Below, in pieces: positions 35,542-44,084 of a stretch of 64,000 bases of DNA. The first letter of the stretch is position 1. Each line of letters starts with the position of its first letter. Source of the DNA: Runella sp. CRIBMP (GTDB taxonomy: Bacteria > Bacteroidota > Bacteroidia > Cytophagales > Spirosomataceae); the NCBI RefSeq assembly GCF_009905605.1, contig NZ_JAAAKZ010000010.1, positions 124,001 through 188,000 of the forward strand, in the 5' to 3' direction. A program made the translations under genes and the position numbers. A model generated the notes under the pieces. That model was not told the DNA's origin. It made no database searches and saw only the letters and a program-made list of their open reading frames with translations.

Positions 35542-35808
35542 ATGGGAAAATTGCTCGGTAATAAAGACTATTCTAAAATGACACTTGAAGAATTAGTGTC
35601 AGAAGAGAAAAAAATAAAATCGCAAAAAATACCAACTGCTTTATTTGTCGGCTTTGCAGTTGGTATCGCTATTTGGTCCGCTACGCACAAAGGAGGTTTT
35701 TTCCTCACGGTGGGTTTGCTAATTTTTGCTTTGATTATTGGTTCCAGTTATTCAAAAAACCTGAAAGGCATTCAAGCGGAAATAAGCCGCAGAGATATTG
35801 GTCAGTGA
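35542..35808 (+). CDS. Small two-helix membrane protein
   Basis: 88 residues from ATG 35542 (MGKLLGNKDYSKM); an in-frame ATG at 35461 would give 115 residues. A charged N-terminus (TLEELVSEEKKIKSQKI) precedes two predicted membrane helices (TALFVGFAVGIAIWSA and FFLTVGLLIFALIIGSSY) and a basic end. Small redox-unrelated proteins with this layout are common in Bacteroidota and lack a known role. The flanking DNA is AT-rich with no further features. The coding call rests on the helices and the frame. Confidence 0.7.
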   Translation: MGKLLGNKDYSKMTLEELVSEEKKIKSQKIPTALFVGFAVGIAIWSATHKGGFFLTVGLLIFALIIGSSYSKNLKGIQAEISRRDIGQ

Positions 35809-35910
35809 GACGGGGGGTAACAGTGGTAGGTATGTTCGTTCAGACAAATAACCTGTCTAACCCTCAAAACCCATTGGCGTTTTGCAAAAAACTCCCCCAG
35901 CATCCATCCC

Positions 35911-36300
35911 CTACAACTTCTCCCGTATTTTCGCAGCAATCTCCGCCAACTCATCCTGACTCATTTTGAGCTTATTATTGAAGTTCATATCTGCCATGCT
36001 ATTGAGCGGAATCAGGTGGACGTGGGCATGAGGCACTTCTAATCCTATAACGGCCACGCCAATGCGCTTGCAAGGAACAGCTTGCTCAACGGCAGCGGCA
36101 ATTTGCTTCGAAAATTTCATTAAACCTTCATACAGACTATCTTCCAAATCAAAAATGTAATCTATTTCTTGTTTTGGAATCACGAGGGTATGGCCCGGAG
36201 CGCAGGGAAAAACATCAAGAAATGCCAAAAAGTCTTCGGTTTCGGCAATTTTATGGCAGGGTATCTCACCATTAACAATACGCGTAAATAAAGAAGGCAT
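35911..36300 (-). CDS. HIT family hydrolase
   Basis: 129 residues. FTRIVNGEIPCHKIAE begins the HIT fold, GHTLVIPKQEI is the middle strand and PHAHVHLIPLN carries the HxHxH catalytic triad. Prokaryotic HIT proteins of this HinT-like branch hydrolyse nucleoside phosphoramidates and related compounds. Cytoplasmic, monocistronic by context. Start ATG at 36300. Confidence 0.95.
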   Translation of the reverse strand: MPSLFTRIVNGEIPCHKIAETEDFLAFLDVFPCAPGHTLVIPKQEIDYIFDLEDSLYEGLMKFSKQIAAAVEQAVPCKRIGVAVIGLEVPHAHVHLIPLNSMADMNFNNKLKMSQDELAEIAAKIREKL

Positions 36301-36383
36301 AGTTTTTAAGTATAAAAATGGAAGGATAGAAAACGATAATCATCCAGCAAGTATAACAACAAAATAGCATAACTTAAGACCCA

Positions 36384-37148
36384 TCAACGCCATTTTCGTC
36401 GTATGCTCTTTCGACGAATTCCGAGCCGATACGTTCCAGTCATGGTAATCAATTGATAGCCATCATTTCTATTTGGATTTCCTGCCTTGCTTATCCCATC
36501 GACGTAGTCGCTCGTGGCAATTCTAAAAGATGCTTCTATTCCCAAATTGACGCTCGGCGACAGGTCAAATTTCATCCCTCCTCCAAACGCAAATGCCAAA
36601 TGCCAGTGTGCATATCGGGCATTTTTATCATGCTCGATTCCTTCCAAAATGGTCGCATAGGGCGAGTAGGTCTGGGTAAAATCGGGACGGGGATTGGTAT
36701 AGACAACCGTCGGGCCAGCAAAAAAATACGGCGTATAGACAGGCTGATAACCATAATATTGGCGATAATAAATAGGATTGATGTCAAAGTAATCCCATTC
36801 GATCAAAAAAGCATTTTCAACAAATCGGGTGTCGATACTCAGATTTCGGGATGCGCGATTAGGATAATTACTGTCGCGACCGCTGAATTTACCAACTTGA
36901 AGATTATAACGAAAGGCAAAATTACTTGTGTTTATGTATTTACGAACAAATCCTTGATAGCTGAAATTAAATTCTTTTGACATAAGATCCTGTTGATTTA
37001 AATCTCCTAAATATCCAACTGCTCCCAAGCATCCTCCTATCTCCCAGCGACTTTCGGCCTGTCCGCAGGCAGCGTGACTATCTAATAATAACAATGCCAA
37101 AATCCATACAGCCCTTCCTAAAGGGCCGAAAAAAGAATAGTCTTTCAT
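36384..37148 (-). CDS. DUF6089 outer-membrane beta-barrel protein
   Basis: 254 residues. A signal segment (about 10-30, AVWILALLLLDSHAACGQ) is followed by WEIGGCLGAVGYLGDLN, a start shared by DUF6089 barrels of Bacteroidota. Alternating hydrophobic beta-strands and tyrosine-rich loops (PIYYRQYYGYQPVYTPYFF) continue to FAFGGGMKFDLSPSVNLGIE and LGIRRKSIRRKWR. Predicted integral outer-membrane barrel of unknown function, in some relatives linked to gliding or type IX secretion. It has its own promoter region, divergent from the SnoaL-like lipoprotein gene. Confidence 0.87.
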   Translation of the reverse strand: MKDYSFFGPLGRAVWILALLLLDSHAACGQAESRWEIGGCLGAVGYLGDLNQQDLMSKEFNFSYQGFVRKYINTSNFAFRYNLQVGKFSGRDSNYPNRASRNLSIDTRFVENAFLIEWDYFDINPIYYRQYYGYQPVYTPYFFAGPTVVYTNPRPDFTQTYSPYATILEGIEHDKNARYAHWHLAFAFGGGMKFDLSPSVNLGIEASFRIATSDYVDGISKAGNPNRNDGYQLITMTGTYRLGIRRKSIRRKWR

Positions 37149-37567
37149 TACTTCAATAAAATCATAGGGTAAACAATACTTCTTGTAGCCTACTAACGAA
37201 CAAAAATAATACCAAATCGTCCCTAACTTATTTTATTAAAACCTTCGTTTTGTTTCTAATGCTAAAACCTAGCCTAGGGTCGTATAAGTCACTCATTCTA
37301 AGTCCGAACTTCCCAAAAGACTTCTTTTTTCTGACACCCTACTGAAAATATCCCGAAGGTGTGCTAATTACTATTGAAAAGTTTCAAGTGAGATTTTATA
37401 AATCTACCCAAATAATAAAATTCATTTGATTATCAAACAGTTAACTCCATTTTATATTTGGAAAATATTATTGTTTTTTTTAGCTTTGTATAGATGCTCT
37501 TTTCAGGATATTTAGCCATGAATCAGTGGTGATTGTTAAGTTCTTTAACATTTTAACTATCCATAAA
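37149..37567. other. Gene-free divergent promoter region
   Basis: AT-rich 419-nt spacer between the divergent DUF6089 and SnoaL-like genes. It has no credible reading frame. It holds one clear Bacteroidota promoter on the plus strand at 37457-37488, listed separately; I saw no repeat or RNA gene. Confidence 0.6.
37457..37488 (+). promoter_or_regulatory. Bacteroidota-type promoter for the SnoaL-like lipoprotein gene
   Basis: TTTG (37457-37460), 20 nt spacer, TAGCTTTG (37481-37488): a full match to TTTG / TAnnTTTG. The start codon is 80 nt downstream. Confidence 0.65.
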
Positions 37568-38041
37568 ATGAATCAAATTTTGAAACTTCTTATCTTGGCA
37601 TCCTTCCTCTTTACTTCATGTAAAACCAGTTTTAGCAAAAAGGACACACAAAAAGGGATGAGCACTGAAACAGTAAATAATACGACAAACCTCACACTTG
37701 CCGCAGTGGAAAGGTTCAATGCCGCGTTTAATCGTCACGATGTTGATGCCGTGATGAATGCGATGACAGAAGACTGTATTTTTGAGAATACCAATCCGCA
37801 ACCAGATGGTACCCGATTGGTCGGGGCTGAGGCCGTGAGGGCGTATTGGGGAAAGTTTTTTGCTAATAACCCAGACGCTTTTTTTGAAGCGGAGGAGACA
37901 TTCGCCCACGATGACCGTTGTGTGGTCAGGTGGATTTATCGCAAAACGAAAGATGGAAAGCCTTGGCATTTGAGAGGAGTCGATATTTTTAAAGTTCGAA
38001 ACGGAAAGGTGGCAGAAAAACTAGCTTACGTAAAAGGCTAA
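37568..38041 (+). CDS. SnoaL-like (NTF2 fold) lipoprotein
   Basis: 157 residues from ATG 37568, which opens a lipoprotein signal (MNQILKLLILASFLFTSC, C18); an upstream in-frame start would mask it. The mature part is an NTF2-like cone: VERFNAAFNRHDVDAVMNAM, EDCIFENTNPQPDGTRLVG, VRAYWGKFF, VVRWIYRKT and GVDIFKVRNGKVAEKLAYVK. SnoaL-like proteins bind or isomerise small hydrophobic molecules; the role here is unknown. A strong promoter precedes it, and a 9-bp hairpin at 38066-38092 may end the transcript. Confidence 0.85.
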   Translation: MNQILKLLILASFLFTSCKTSFSKKDTQKGMSTETVNNTTNLTLAAVERFNAAFNRHDVDAVMNAMTEDCIFENTNPQPDGTRLVGAEAVRAYWGKFFANNPDAFFEAEETFAHDDRCVVRWIYRKTKDGKPWHLRGVDIFKVRNGKVAEKLAYVKG

Positions 38042-38434
38042 TCATATTTTTTTAAAAAACTCCCCTTCCTGAAACTCATACGCTTTCAGGAAAAGAAAAC
38101 ACGGCCCAACCAAGTGCTTGAGTCTACATTATTAGGGTATTTGAAATAGACCATCTGACTGCCTACCGTGGGGTTGTGAGCAACGCCCCCCGCACCTTTT
38201 TGGCTAAAAACCCCAAACTTTTGCTCAACTACTAAAAACTGTGCCTTCAATTTGCAAATTTGTATAAATCTAAGTTTGCTTTTCCGATGTAAAACTTCTA
38301 ATTTTGCGCTCTGATTTTCAGAATGGTACCGTAATTTGTGCGTATATGCCTAATATTGAGGCAAAAAGCGTTCTGCATATCATCACAAATCAAGGAACTT
38401 AGACTTAACAGATTTAATAACAATCACAAAAACC
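38042..38434. other. Spacer upstream of fusA
   Basis: 393 nt without a gene. It holds a 9-bp hairpin (TTCCTGAAA at 38066-38074 with TTTCAGGAA at 38084-38092) behind the lipoprotein gene, the fusA promoter at 38275-38306 and an untranslated leader of about 120 nt. Confidence 0.55.
38275..38306 (+). promoter_or_regulatory. fusA-rpsJ promoter
   Basis: TTTG (38275-38278), 20 nt spacer, TAATTTTG (38299-38306). A second weaker box, TAAGTTTG, overlaps at 38271-38278 with TTTG at 38251. Transcription would begin near 38313, leaving a leader of roughly 120 nt before fusA. Confidence 0.65.
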
Positions 38435-40543
38435 ATGGCACGTGATTTAAAATTCACAAGAAACATTGGGATTGCTGCTCACATTGATGCTGGGAAAACC
38501 ACCACAACGGAGCGAATTCTTTATTACGCAGGGGTAAGCCACAAAATCGGTGAAGTACACGACGGTGCTGCTACGATGGACTGGATGGCGCAGGAGCAAG
38601 AGCGCGGTATCACCATTACTTCAGCTGCTACTACCGTAGACTGGACGTATAGAAACGAAAAATACCACATCAACATTATTGATACGCCAGGCCACGTTGA
38701 CTTTACCGTAGAAGTAAACCGCTCACTTCGCGTATTGGATGGTCTTGTATTTTTGTTCAGTGCCGTTGATGGTGTTGAACCTCAATCTGAAACCAACTGG
38801 CGTTTGGCCAACAATTATAACGTTGCGCGTTTGGGCTTCGTTAATAAAATGGACCGCTCAGGAGCTGACTTTTTGAACGTCTGTAAGCAAGTAAAGGAAA
38901 TGCTGGGTAGCTACGCAGTGCCTTTGCAATTGCCAATCGGTGCTGAAGATAACTTCAAAGGGGTAGTTGACTTGGTGAACTTCCGCGGAATGGTATGGAA
39001 CGAGCATGACAAAGGAATGACTTTCCAAGAAGTACCTATTCCTGACGATATGTTGGAAGAAGCAACCGAATGGCGTGAAAAACTATTGGAAGCCGTTGCG
39101 GAGTTTGACGATACCTTGATGGAAAAATACTTCGAGGATCCAACATCTATCACCGAAGATGAGATTTTGGCAGCTTTGCGTGAAGCCGTTATTGCCATGA
39201 AAGTGGTTCCAATGCTTTGTGGTTCTTCTTTCAAAAACAAAGGTGTTCAGACCATGCTTGATTACGTGATGGCGCTGTTGCCTTCACCGTTGGATAAAGA
39301 AAGCATCAAAGGTACTAACCCTAACACTGGCGAAGAAATCGCTCGTAAACCAAGCGTTACCGAGCCTTTCTCAGCTTTAGCGTTCAAAATTGCTACCGAC
39401 CCTTACGTAGGTCGTTTGTGCTTTATCCGTGCTTATTCTGGGGTATTGGAAGCAGGTTCTTATGTATTGAACAACCGTTCAGAAAACAAAGAGCGTATTT
39501 CTCGTATCTTCCAAATGCACGCTAACAAGCAAAACGCCATCGAGCGTTTGGAGGCAGGTGACATCGGTGCGGTAGTAGGTTTTAAAGACATCAAAACGGG
39601 CGATACCCTTTCTGATGAGAAAAACCCAATTATCCTTGAATCAATGATTTTCCCTGAGCCAGTAATCGGTTATGCGATTGAGCCTAAGAAAACCGCAGAT
39701 CAGGACAACTTCTCGAAAGCCATCGGTAAACTCATCGAAGAAGATCCAACCCTCCAGGTTGAATCAAACGAAGAAACTGGTCAAACCATCATCAAAGGGA
39801 TGGGTGAGCTTCACTTAGAAATCATCATCGACCGTATGCGTCGTGAGTTTAAGGTGGAAGTAAACCAAGGTGCACCGCAGGTAGCTTACAAAGAGGCCAT
39901 CACCAAGAGTGTTGAGCACCGTGAAGTTTATAAGAAACAAACGGGTGGTCGCGGTAAATTTGCCGACATCGTATTTGAACTCGGGCCACGCGACGACCAC
40001 GAGCCAGGTCAGGAAGTGAAAAAAGGTTTACAATTCGTAAACGAAGTCGTTGGGGGTGCTATTCCACGCGAATTTATCCAACCAGTTCAAAAAGGATTTG
40101 AAGCCGCAATGGTAAACGGTCCTTTGGCGGGTTACCAGTTGGAAAGCATGAAAGTGCGTCTCTTCCACGGTTCTTACCACGATGTTGACTCCGATTCACT
40201 CTCGTTTGAATTGGCCGCAAAACTTGGTTTCAAAGAAGCCGCTCGTCAGGCAGGTCCAAAATTACTTGAACCCATCATGGCCGTTGAAGTATTGACTCCT
40301 GAAGAATACACTGGTCCAATCACGGGTGACTTAAACCGTCGTCGTGGTATCATGAAAGGCATGGACTCGCGCGCTGGTTCACAGGTAATCAAAGCTGATG
40401 TACCTTTGTCGGAGTTGTTTGGTTACGTAACCGACCTACGCACCATGTCGTCGGGTCGTGCTACTGCCAACTTGACCTTCTCGCACTACGAGTTCCTGCC
40501 AAACAACTTGGCTGAAGTCGTGATCGCAAAATCAAAAGGATAG
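38435..40543 (+). CDS. fusA: Elongation factor G
   Basis: 702 residues, standard for EF-G. G1 AHIDAGKT (15-22), switch I ending RGITIT, G3 DTPGHVDF, G4 NKMDRSGAD, then domains II-V; domain IV contains the conserved [15 protein letters not shown] is the ribosomal translocase GTPase and also helps recycle ribosomes. Codon use is strongly biased towards GGT, CGT and similar codons, as expected of a highly expressed gene and unlike its neighbours. It precedes rpsJ by 143 nt. Upstream, instead of rpsL-rpsG, stands an unrelated lipoprotein gene. Confidence 0.98.
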   Translation: MARDLKFTRNIGIAAHIDAGKTTTTERILYYAGVSHKIGEVHDGAATMDWMAQEQERGITITSAATTVDWTYRNEKYHINIIDTPGHVDFTVEVNRSLRVLDGLVFLFSAVDGVEPQSETNWRLANNYNVARLGFVNKMDRSGADFLNVCKQVKEMLGSYAVPLQLPIGAEDNFKGVVDLVNFRGMVWNEHDKGMTFQEVPIPDDMLEEATEWREKLLEAVAEFDDTLMEKYFEDPTSITEDEILAALREAVIAMKVVPMLCGSSFKNKGVQTMLDYVMALLPSPLDKESIKGTNPNTGEEIARKPSVTEPFSALAFKIATDPYVGRLCFIRAYSGVLEAGSYVLNNRSENKERISRIFQMHANKQNAIERLEAGDIGAVVGFKDIKTGDTLSDEKNPIILESMIFPEPVIGYAIEPKKTADQDNFSKAIGKLIEEDPTLQVESNEETGQTIIKGMGELHLEIIIDRMRREFKVEVNQGAPQVAYKEAITKSVEHREVYKKQTGGRGKFADIVFELGPRDDHEPGQEVKKGLQFVNEVVGGAIPREFIQPVQKGFEAAMVNGPLAGYQLESMKVRLFHGSYHDVDSDSLSFELAAKLGFKEAARQAGPKLLEPIMAVEVLTPEEYTGPITGDLNRRRGIMKGMDSRAGSQVIKADVPLSELFGYVTDLRTMSSGRATANLTFSHYEFLPNNLAEVVIAKSKG

Positions 40544-40549
40544 TAAATC

Positions 40550-40611
40550 GGTTAGCAGTAAACAGTTTATAGTCAGCAGTTCTGAAGATTGTATTCTGTT
40601 TACTGCCAACC
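40550..40611 (+). promoter_or_regulatory. Hairpin in the fusA-rpsJ spacer
   Basis: GGTTAGCAGTAAACAG (40550-40565) pairs with CTGTTTACTGCCAACC (40596-40611), one mismatch, 30-nt loop. It starts 6 nt after the fusA stop. A second possible stem follows (TGGCTCT near 40635 with AGAGCCA near 40671). No T-run, so processing or regulation of the rpsJ message is more likely than termination. Confidence 0.45.
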
Positions 40612-40686
40612 TAAAAATATTTCCTGTCGGAGTTAATGGCTCTTTCGACGGGATATTATCAAAACAATTAGAGCCACCTTATCACA

Positions 40687-40992
40687 ATGAATCAAAAAAT
40701 TCGTATCAAACTGAAGTCATTTGACCACAACTTGGTGGACAAATCGGCGGACCGCATTGTAAAGGCGGTGAAATCAACGGGTGCTGTGGTTAGCGGCCCG
40801 ATTCCATTGCCTACAGAAAAGCAAATCTACACGGTACTTCGCTCACCCCACGTGAACAAGAAATCACGTGAGCAGTTCCAACTTTGCACCTACAAGCGCC
40901 TGATTGACATTCACTCTTCAAGCGCCAAAACCGTAGATGCTTTGATGAAACTCGAATTGCCAAGTGGTGTTGATGTTGAGATTAAAGTTTAA
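40687..40992 (+). CDS. rpsJ: 30S ribosomal protein S10
   Basis: 101 residues, the standard length. [47 protein letters not shown] and the closing [11 protein letters not shown] identify S10, a 30S head protein that also binds NusB in antitermination. Probably co-transcribed with fusA. It is followed at once by a terminator rather than by rplC, so it is separated from the usual S10 operon. Its last five codons are part of a sequence repeated at 44620. Confidence 0.98.
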   Translation: MNQKIRIKLKSFDHNLVDKSADRIVKAVKSTGAVVSGPIPLPTEKQIYTVLRSPHVNKKSREQFQLCTYKRLIDIHSSSAKTVDALMKLELPSGVDVEIKV

Positions 40993-41048
40993 TGATAAGG
41001 TTTCCAACCACCAAGCCGACTTCGAAAGAGGTCGGCTTTTGTTTTTTT
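40981..41048 (+). repeat. Direct repeat copy 1: rpsJ 3' end plus terminator
   Basis: ATTAAAGTTTAAT (40981-40993, the last rpsJ codons and stop), TAAGGTTTCC, then terminator stem AAGCCGAC (41013-41020) with GTCGGCTT (41031-41038) and TTGTTTTTTT. The same blocks in the same order and orientation occur at 44620-44684. Confidence 0.85.
41013..41048 (+). terminator. rpsJ terminator
   Basis: 8-bp G/C-rich stem AAGCCGAC/GTCGGCTT with a TTCGAAAGAG loop region followed by TTGTTTTTTT. Ends the fusA-rpsJ transcript 21 nt after the stop codon. Confidence 0.9.
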
Positions 41049-41353
41049 AGGGGTAAAATGAGCCCCTGCCGCCTCCAAAACCGATTGGTAACTTTTCAGG
41101 TTATTGTTTGTAACTCTCCACAGGCTAACTGTATATTTGGCACACTATATGCTAAGGCGTATCGTATTCTTACCGCACCGACAATACGACGCTTCCGCAT
41201 CTCACCCTACTTTCTGATAAACAATGTTGACAGCCTAGCCCAAAAAGCTGTTTGTCAGAATGATATCCCATCCCCCGGATTCATAAATAAAGTTGACTGA
41301 CAAATGGTTGATTTGGTGTTTAAAAGAACATTCTATAAACAACAACCAAATAC
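41049..41353. other. Gene-free spacer at the left end of the putative island
   Basis: About 305 nt between the rpsJ terminator and the HTH gene. A 102-codon open frame that starts within the last bases of rpsJ crosses it, but has no family resemblance, no promoter of its own and runs through the terminator, so I do not call it a gene. No mobile-element or RNA signature seen. Confidence 0.5.
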
Positions 41354-41644
41354 ATGACAGCCAAACAACAACCCGAAAACTTCGAAGAATTAGATGCATT
41401 AGAAATATTTCTTCTCCGTAACAATACACGCCTTACGCACCAAGAACTTTTAGTTCTTGGTGCGGCCATAAACGGCAAAACAAATGCTGAGATATCCGAA
41501 GAGATATGCCGCTCAATCGCTACTGTCAAGACCCACAAAAATCACATCATCCGAAAATTGGGCTTAAATGGAAAAGACGGTTTTCGGCGCTACTTGCTCA
41601 AAATGGCTCACATTGGTTTTAAAGAGAAGAAAAATCAACCCTAG
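41354..41644 (+). CDS. Small LuxR/GerE-type helix-turn-helix protein
   Basis: 96 residues made almost only of a GerE-type DNA-binding domain: LTHQELLVLGAAINGKTNAE, then ISEEICRSIATVKTHKNHII and RKLGLNGKDGFRRYL (about 27-80), the four-helix LuxR C-terminal layout with the SIATVKTH recognition helix. There is no receiver or ligand domain, so it is either constitutive or partnered. The start ATG is at 41354. It is the first gene after rpsJ in the region flanked by direct repeats and could control the secreted-protein genes behind it; that is inference. A 22-nt tandem repeat covers its stop codon. Confidence 0.87.
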   Translation: MTAKQQPENFEELDALEIFLLRNNTRLTHQELLVLGAAINGKTNAEISEEICRSIATVKTHKNHIIRKLGLNGKDGFRRYLLKMAHIGFKEKKNQP

Positions 41645-41673
41645 GGTGGAGAAAAATCAAACTTTGGGTGGAG
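41630..41673 (+). repeat. 22-nt tandem repeat across the HTH gene stop
   Basis: Two adjacent 22-nt units (41630-41651, 41652-41673), each AAAAATCAA-x(5)-GGGTGGAG with differences only in the middle. The first unit contains the TAG stop of the HTH gene. Confidence 0.65.
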
Positions 41674-41992
41674 GCGCGATAAAAATATTTTGCAGAGATT
41701 TGCCCCTGACTATTGCGCATAATTAGAAAATGAGAAAGCCCCGCTTCAGTTTGGTACTATGGGTGCGGATCTTGATTGAACGCCGGGTATTATCTCTATA
41801 ATGTTATGGATCCCTGAACTGTAGCCTACTATTATATAGGTGATATGACTCGTTGGGAATACACAAGTGGAGGATATAGGAGAGAAATGTGTTATGGTTT
41901 TTCAACTTAAGGTTCATTTGTTAACTAATATTTCAGCTAAAAACATCCCCTTCAAAAAAGTTTGCAAAAATTTAACTACATACTTTGAAGCA

Positions 41993-42706
41993 ATGAAATA
42001 TTACTTTTTCTTTTTGTTTATCTTATCAAATATACAAGTGTCATGTAATGAGCAAGCTCATAATGATGCAAGAGTGCTGAACAAAAATGCACGTATTGCT
42101 TCTGAAATAGACTTACTTACTTATTCTATTCCACCTCATGAAGGTAAACCTGTCTCAGTGGGAGCATTAATGGACTTGAAAAGCAGGGGATTGCCTATGC
42201 TGGAGTCAGATATTGAAATAGAAAAAGCAAAAAAAACTTGGCAGCAAATGGATTCGCTTTTTGTGGCTGTTTATCCTACTATTACCGACCCGCAAACGCG
42301 ATTTGTTTGGGAAGAACATATGGCCCAAGTCATTTTGAAGGACTTTAAATTATTACTCAGTACTGAAGTAAAAGCATTGGAGAAAATAGCATTTTATACC
42401 GACATTTTACATCGTAATCAGGGAGTACATGCAGGACATCTCTATTTAGCTTTGACAAAGCTTAAAGGTTTTTGGTCTGAACAAAAAATCAGAGAATATA
42501 GTCAGACTGCTCTTAAGCGCGTAAATGTAATGCTTACCCAGAGTGAAGAAAAGGTTCTGTTAATGAAACAGAATGATGAAAAAAATCTACAAAATTTATC
42601 CTTTCAAGAGCGTAAAGAAGCTGAGAAATCTCTGGGGAGAATATTTAAAATGTACGATGAGCACATTTATTTTTCGGCAAAGTTAAAGACGATATCGCAG
42701 GATTAA
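41993..42706 (+). CDS. Hypothetical lipoprotein, alpha-helical
   Basis: 237 residues from ATG 41993, which opens a lipoprotein signal (MKYYFFFLFILSNIQVSC, C18); frame-open sequence upstream does not look coding. The mature protein is charged and mostly helical (EIEKAKKTWQQMDSLFVAVY; LKALEK-type repeats; QNLSFQERKEAEKSLGRIF) with no recognisable family. AT-rich relative to the rest of the window. It lies in the segment between the two rpsJ-terminator repeats, 350 nt after the HTH gene. Function unknown. Confidence 0.72.
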   Translation: MKYYFFFLFILSNIQVSCNEQAHNDARVLNKNARIASEIDLLTYSIPPHEGKPVSVGALMDLKSRGLPMLESDIEIEKAKKTWQQMDSLFVAVYPTITDPQTRFVWEEHMAQVILKDFKLLLSTEVKALEKIAFYTDILHRNQGVHAGHLYLALTKLKGFWSEQKIREYSQTALKRVNVMLTQSEEKVLLMKQNDEKNLQNLSFQERKEAEKSLGRIFKMYDEHIYFSAKLKTISQD

Positions 42707-42802
42707 CCAGGAATTATTACTATTCAAGAGTACTTCATTCAAAGTAAAAAAATCTCTTTTCTTCCTATATACCAAAGACTTTGCTTTGGTAAAACGCTAT
42801 CC

Positions 42803-43342
42803 ATGAAAAAAATCATTTTTCCCCTTCTGCTTTCTATGATCGTTTTTGCCGGATATACACAAAAACCTTGTCAGGAATATACTCTCAATGAACAGGAAGG
42901 AGTGATTATCAGCCAATATATTATGTCTTGCGTCAGGGATCATTGGTTTGTCAACAACAAAGGGATTGTGGAAATCAGGCGGTTTGTCAACGAAAAGGGA
43001 GAAAAATGCTGGTACATGATGGCCGTCATCGACGACAGCTACAAAGACAATCCTCCTACAGAATACGCATGGCGCAATGGAGATTTGGTTTTTTTCTATG
43101 ATGGTATTACGCCAACCTCTTTTGCAAAGAAACAAACTACGCCCACCCCTGAGTTATTGGCCTGTTTGGAAGAAGTCACCTACGACAAACTTTACATTCG
43201 GCCACCTGCCAAAACACAGTACATTACCGTATTTGGGAAAAAGATTATCAACACGGGTCGTCATTGTTTAGGAAATTGTGCCAATGACCTGATTGTGACA
43301 TTTCATGAAAGAGGAGATTATACCAAAAACATTGTCCATTGA
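42803..43342 (+). CDS. Hypothetical secreted protein
   Basis: 179 residues with signal peptide MKKIIFPLLLSMIVFAGYTQ. Six cysteines in the mature part (KPCQEY, MSCVRD, EKCWYM, LACLEE, RHCLGNCAND) suggest disulphides or export to the surface. A YxMMAVIDDSYKDN strand, followed by NGDLVFFYDGITPT, is reminiscent of the AIKE...IDGVLVLF layout of the two paralogous proteins further on, so it may be a distant relative. No known domain recognised. A short hairpin (ACCAAAG/CTTTGGT, 42771-42790) lies upstream. Confidence 0.72.
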   Translation: MKKIIFPLLLSMIVFAGYTQKPCQEYTLNEQEGVIISQYIMSCVRDHWFVNNKGIVEIRRFVNEKGEKCWYMMAVIDDSYKDNPPTEYAWRNGDLVFFYDGITPTSFAKKQTTPTPELLACLEEVTYDKLYIRPPAKTQYITVFGKKIINTGRHCLGNCANDLIVTFHERGDYTKNIVH

Positions 43343-43560
43343 CGACCGTCTGAGGTTTTCATAAGTGAGCAAACTAAACCTCTTCCCATATATCAATAAC
43401 TTGGCAAGAGTGATAACTTACTACTGTTTTGCCCGTTGTAGCCAAGATAGCGTACCCCAAAATTCAGGCAGTTAATTTTAAATTATTCGGCCTTTCTGAA
43501 TTTTCGGGGTGCGCTTCATGCGTTGCCCCCCAGAGTAAACTGTCAATAACTCATTTTCAA

Positions 43561-44052
43561 ATGAATCATCCTATTATGAAATGTGCTTTTTTGAGTCTCC
43601 TGATGCTGATAGTGTTGCGGGGAGCTGCTCAGCCCGTGCCTCAGGTGACGCTCCAAAATCCCGAACTCGAACAAAAAATCCGGCATTACATTCAGGAGTC
43701 ACGAAACAAAGGTTTTTTGCCCGATACCTTGGGCATCGTAGTGCTTTCTGACGATGGGCGTTTTGATGACCGGCCCTTGCATCTGATGGCCATCCGCCAA
43801 GCCCCCCCCACTATGTTTAAAAAACAGCTCATCCCCGCTTGTTATACCCTTATCGACGGGGCCTTGGTGCTGATACGGTCGGGCTTTGAGTTGAGCTTTC
43901 AGTATCCCAAGGCGTTTCATCAAGCCGTTGCTCGGCTCACCAAAGGGTACTACACGCCCAAGAGAGGGCGGCGGGTGGTTGCGCCCAAAAACATCAAAGA
44001 GGCAACCACCTACATCGAAGGGGGAATCTATAACGGCACTTTCATCAAATGA
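43561..44052 (+). CDS. Hypothetical secreted protein, paralogue 1
   Basis: 163 residues from ATG 43561 (MNHPIMKCAFLSLLMLIVL); ATG 43576 would also give a signal peptide, ending near RGAAQ. The mature part begins PVPQVTLQNPELEQKIRHYI and continues LGIVVLSDDG, LHLMAIRQAP, PACYTLIDGALVLI and FHQAVARL. The next gene has the same layout (SVPQVTIKD, DYIAES, TGIVFVSYGR, VQLSAIKE, AQYTFIDGVLVLF, YLQAVDAL), so the two are tandem duplicates. No known domain. Gene end and the next frame abut. Confidence 0.75.
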   Translation: MNHPIMKCAFLSLLMLIVLRGAAQPVPQVTLQNPELEQKIRHYIQESRNKGFLPDTLGIVVLSDDGRFDDRPLHLMAIRQAPPTMFKKQLIPACYTLIDGALVLIRSGFELSFQYPKAFHQAVARLTKGYYTPKRGRRVVAPKNIKEATTYIEGGIYNGTFIK

Positions 44053-44084
44053 TACTACCTGCTGCACCAAAACTTTTTAAATCC

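Noticed and set aside
40992-41300. 102-codon open frame beginning in the last bases of rpsJ
   Set aside because: It reads through the rpsJ terminator, has no family resemblance and no promoter or start context.
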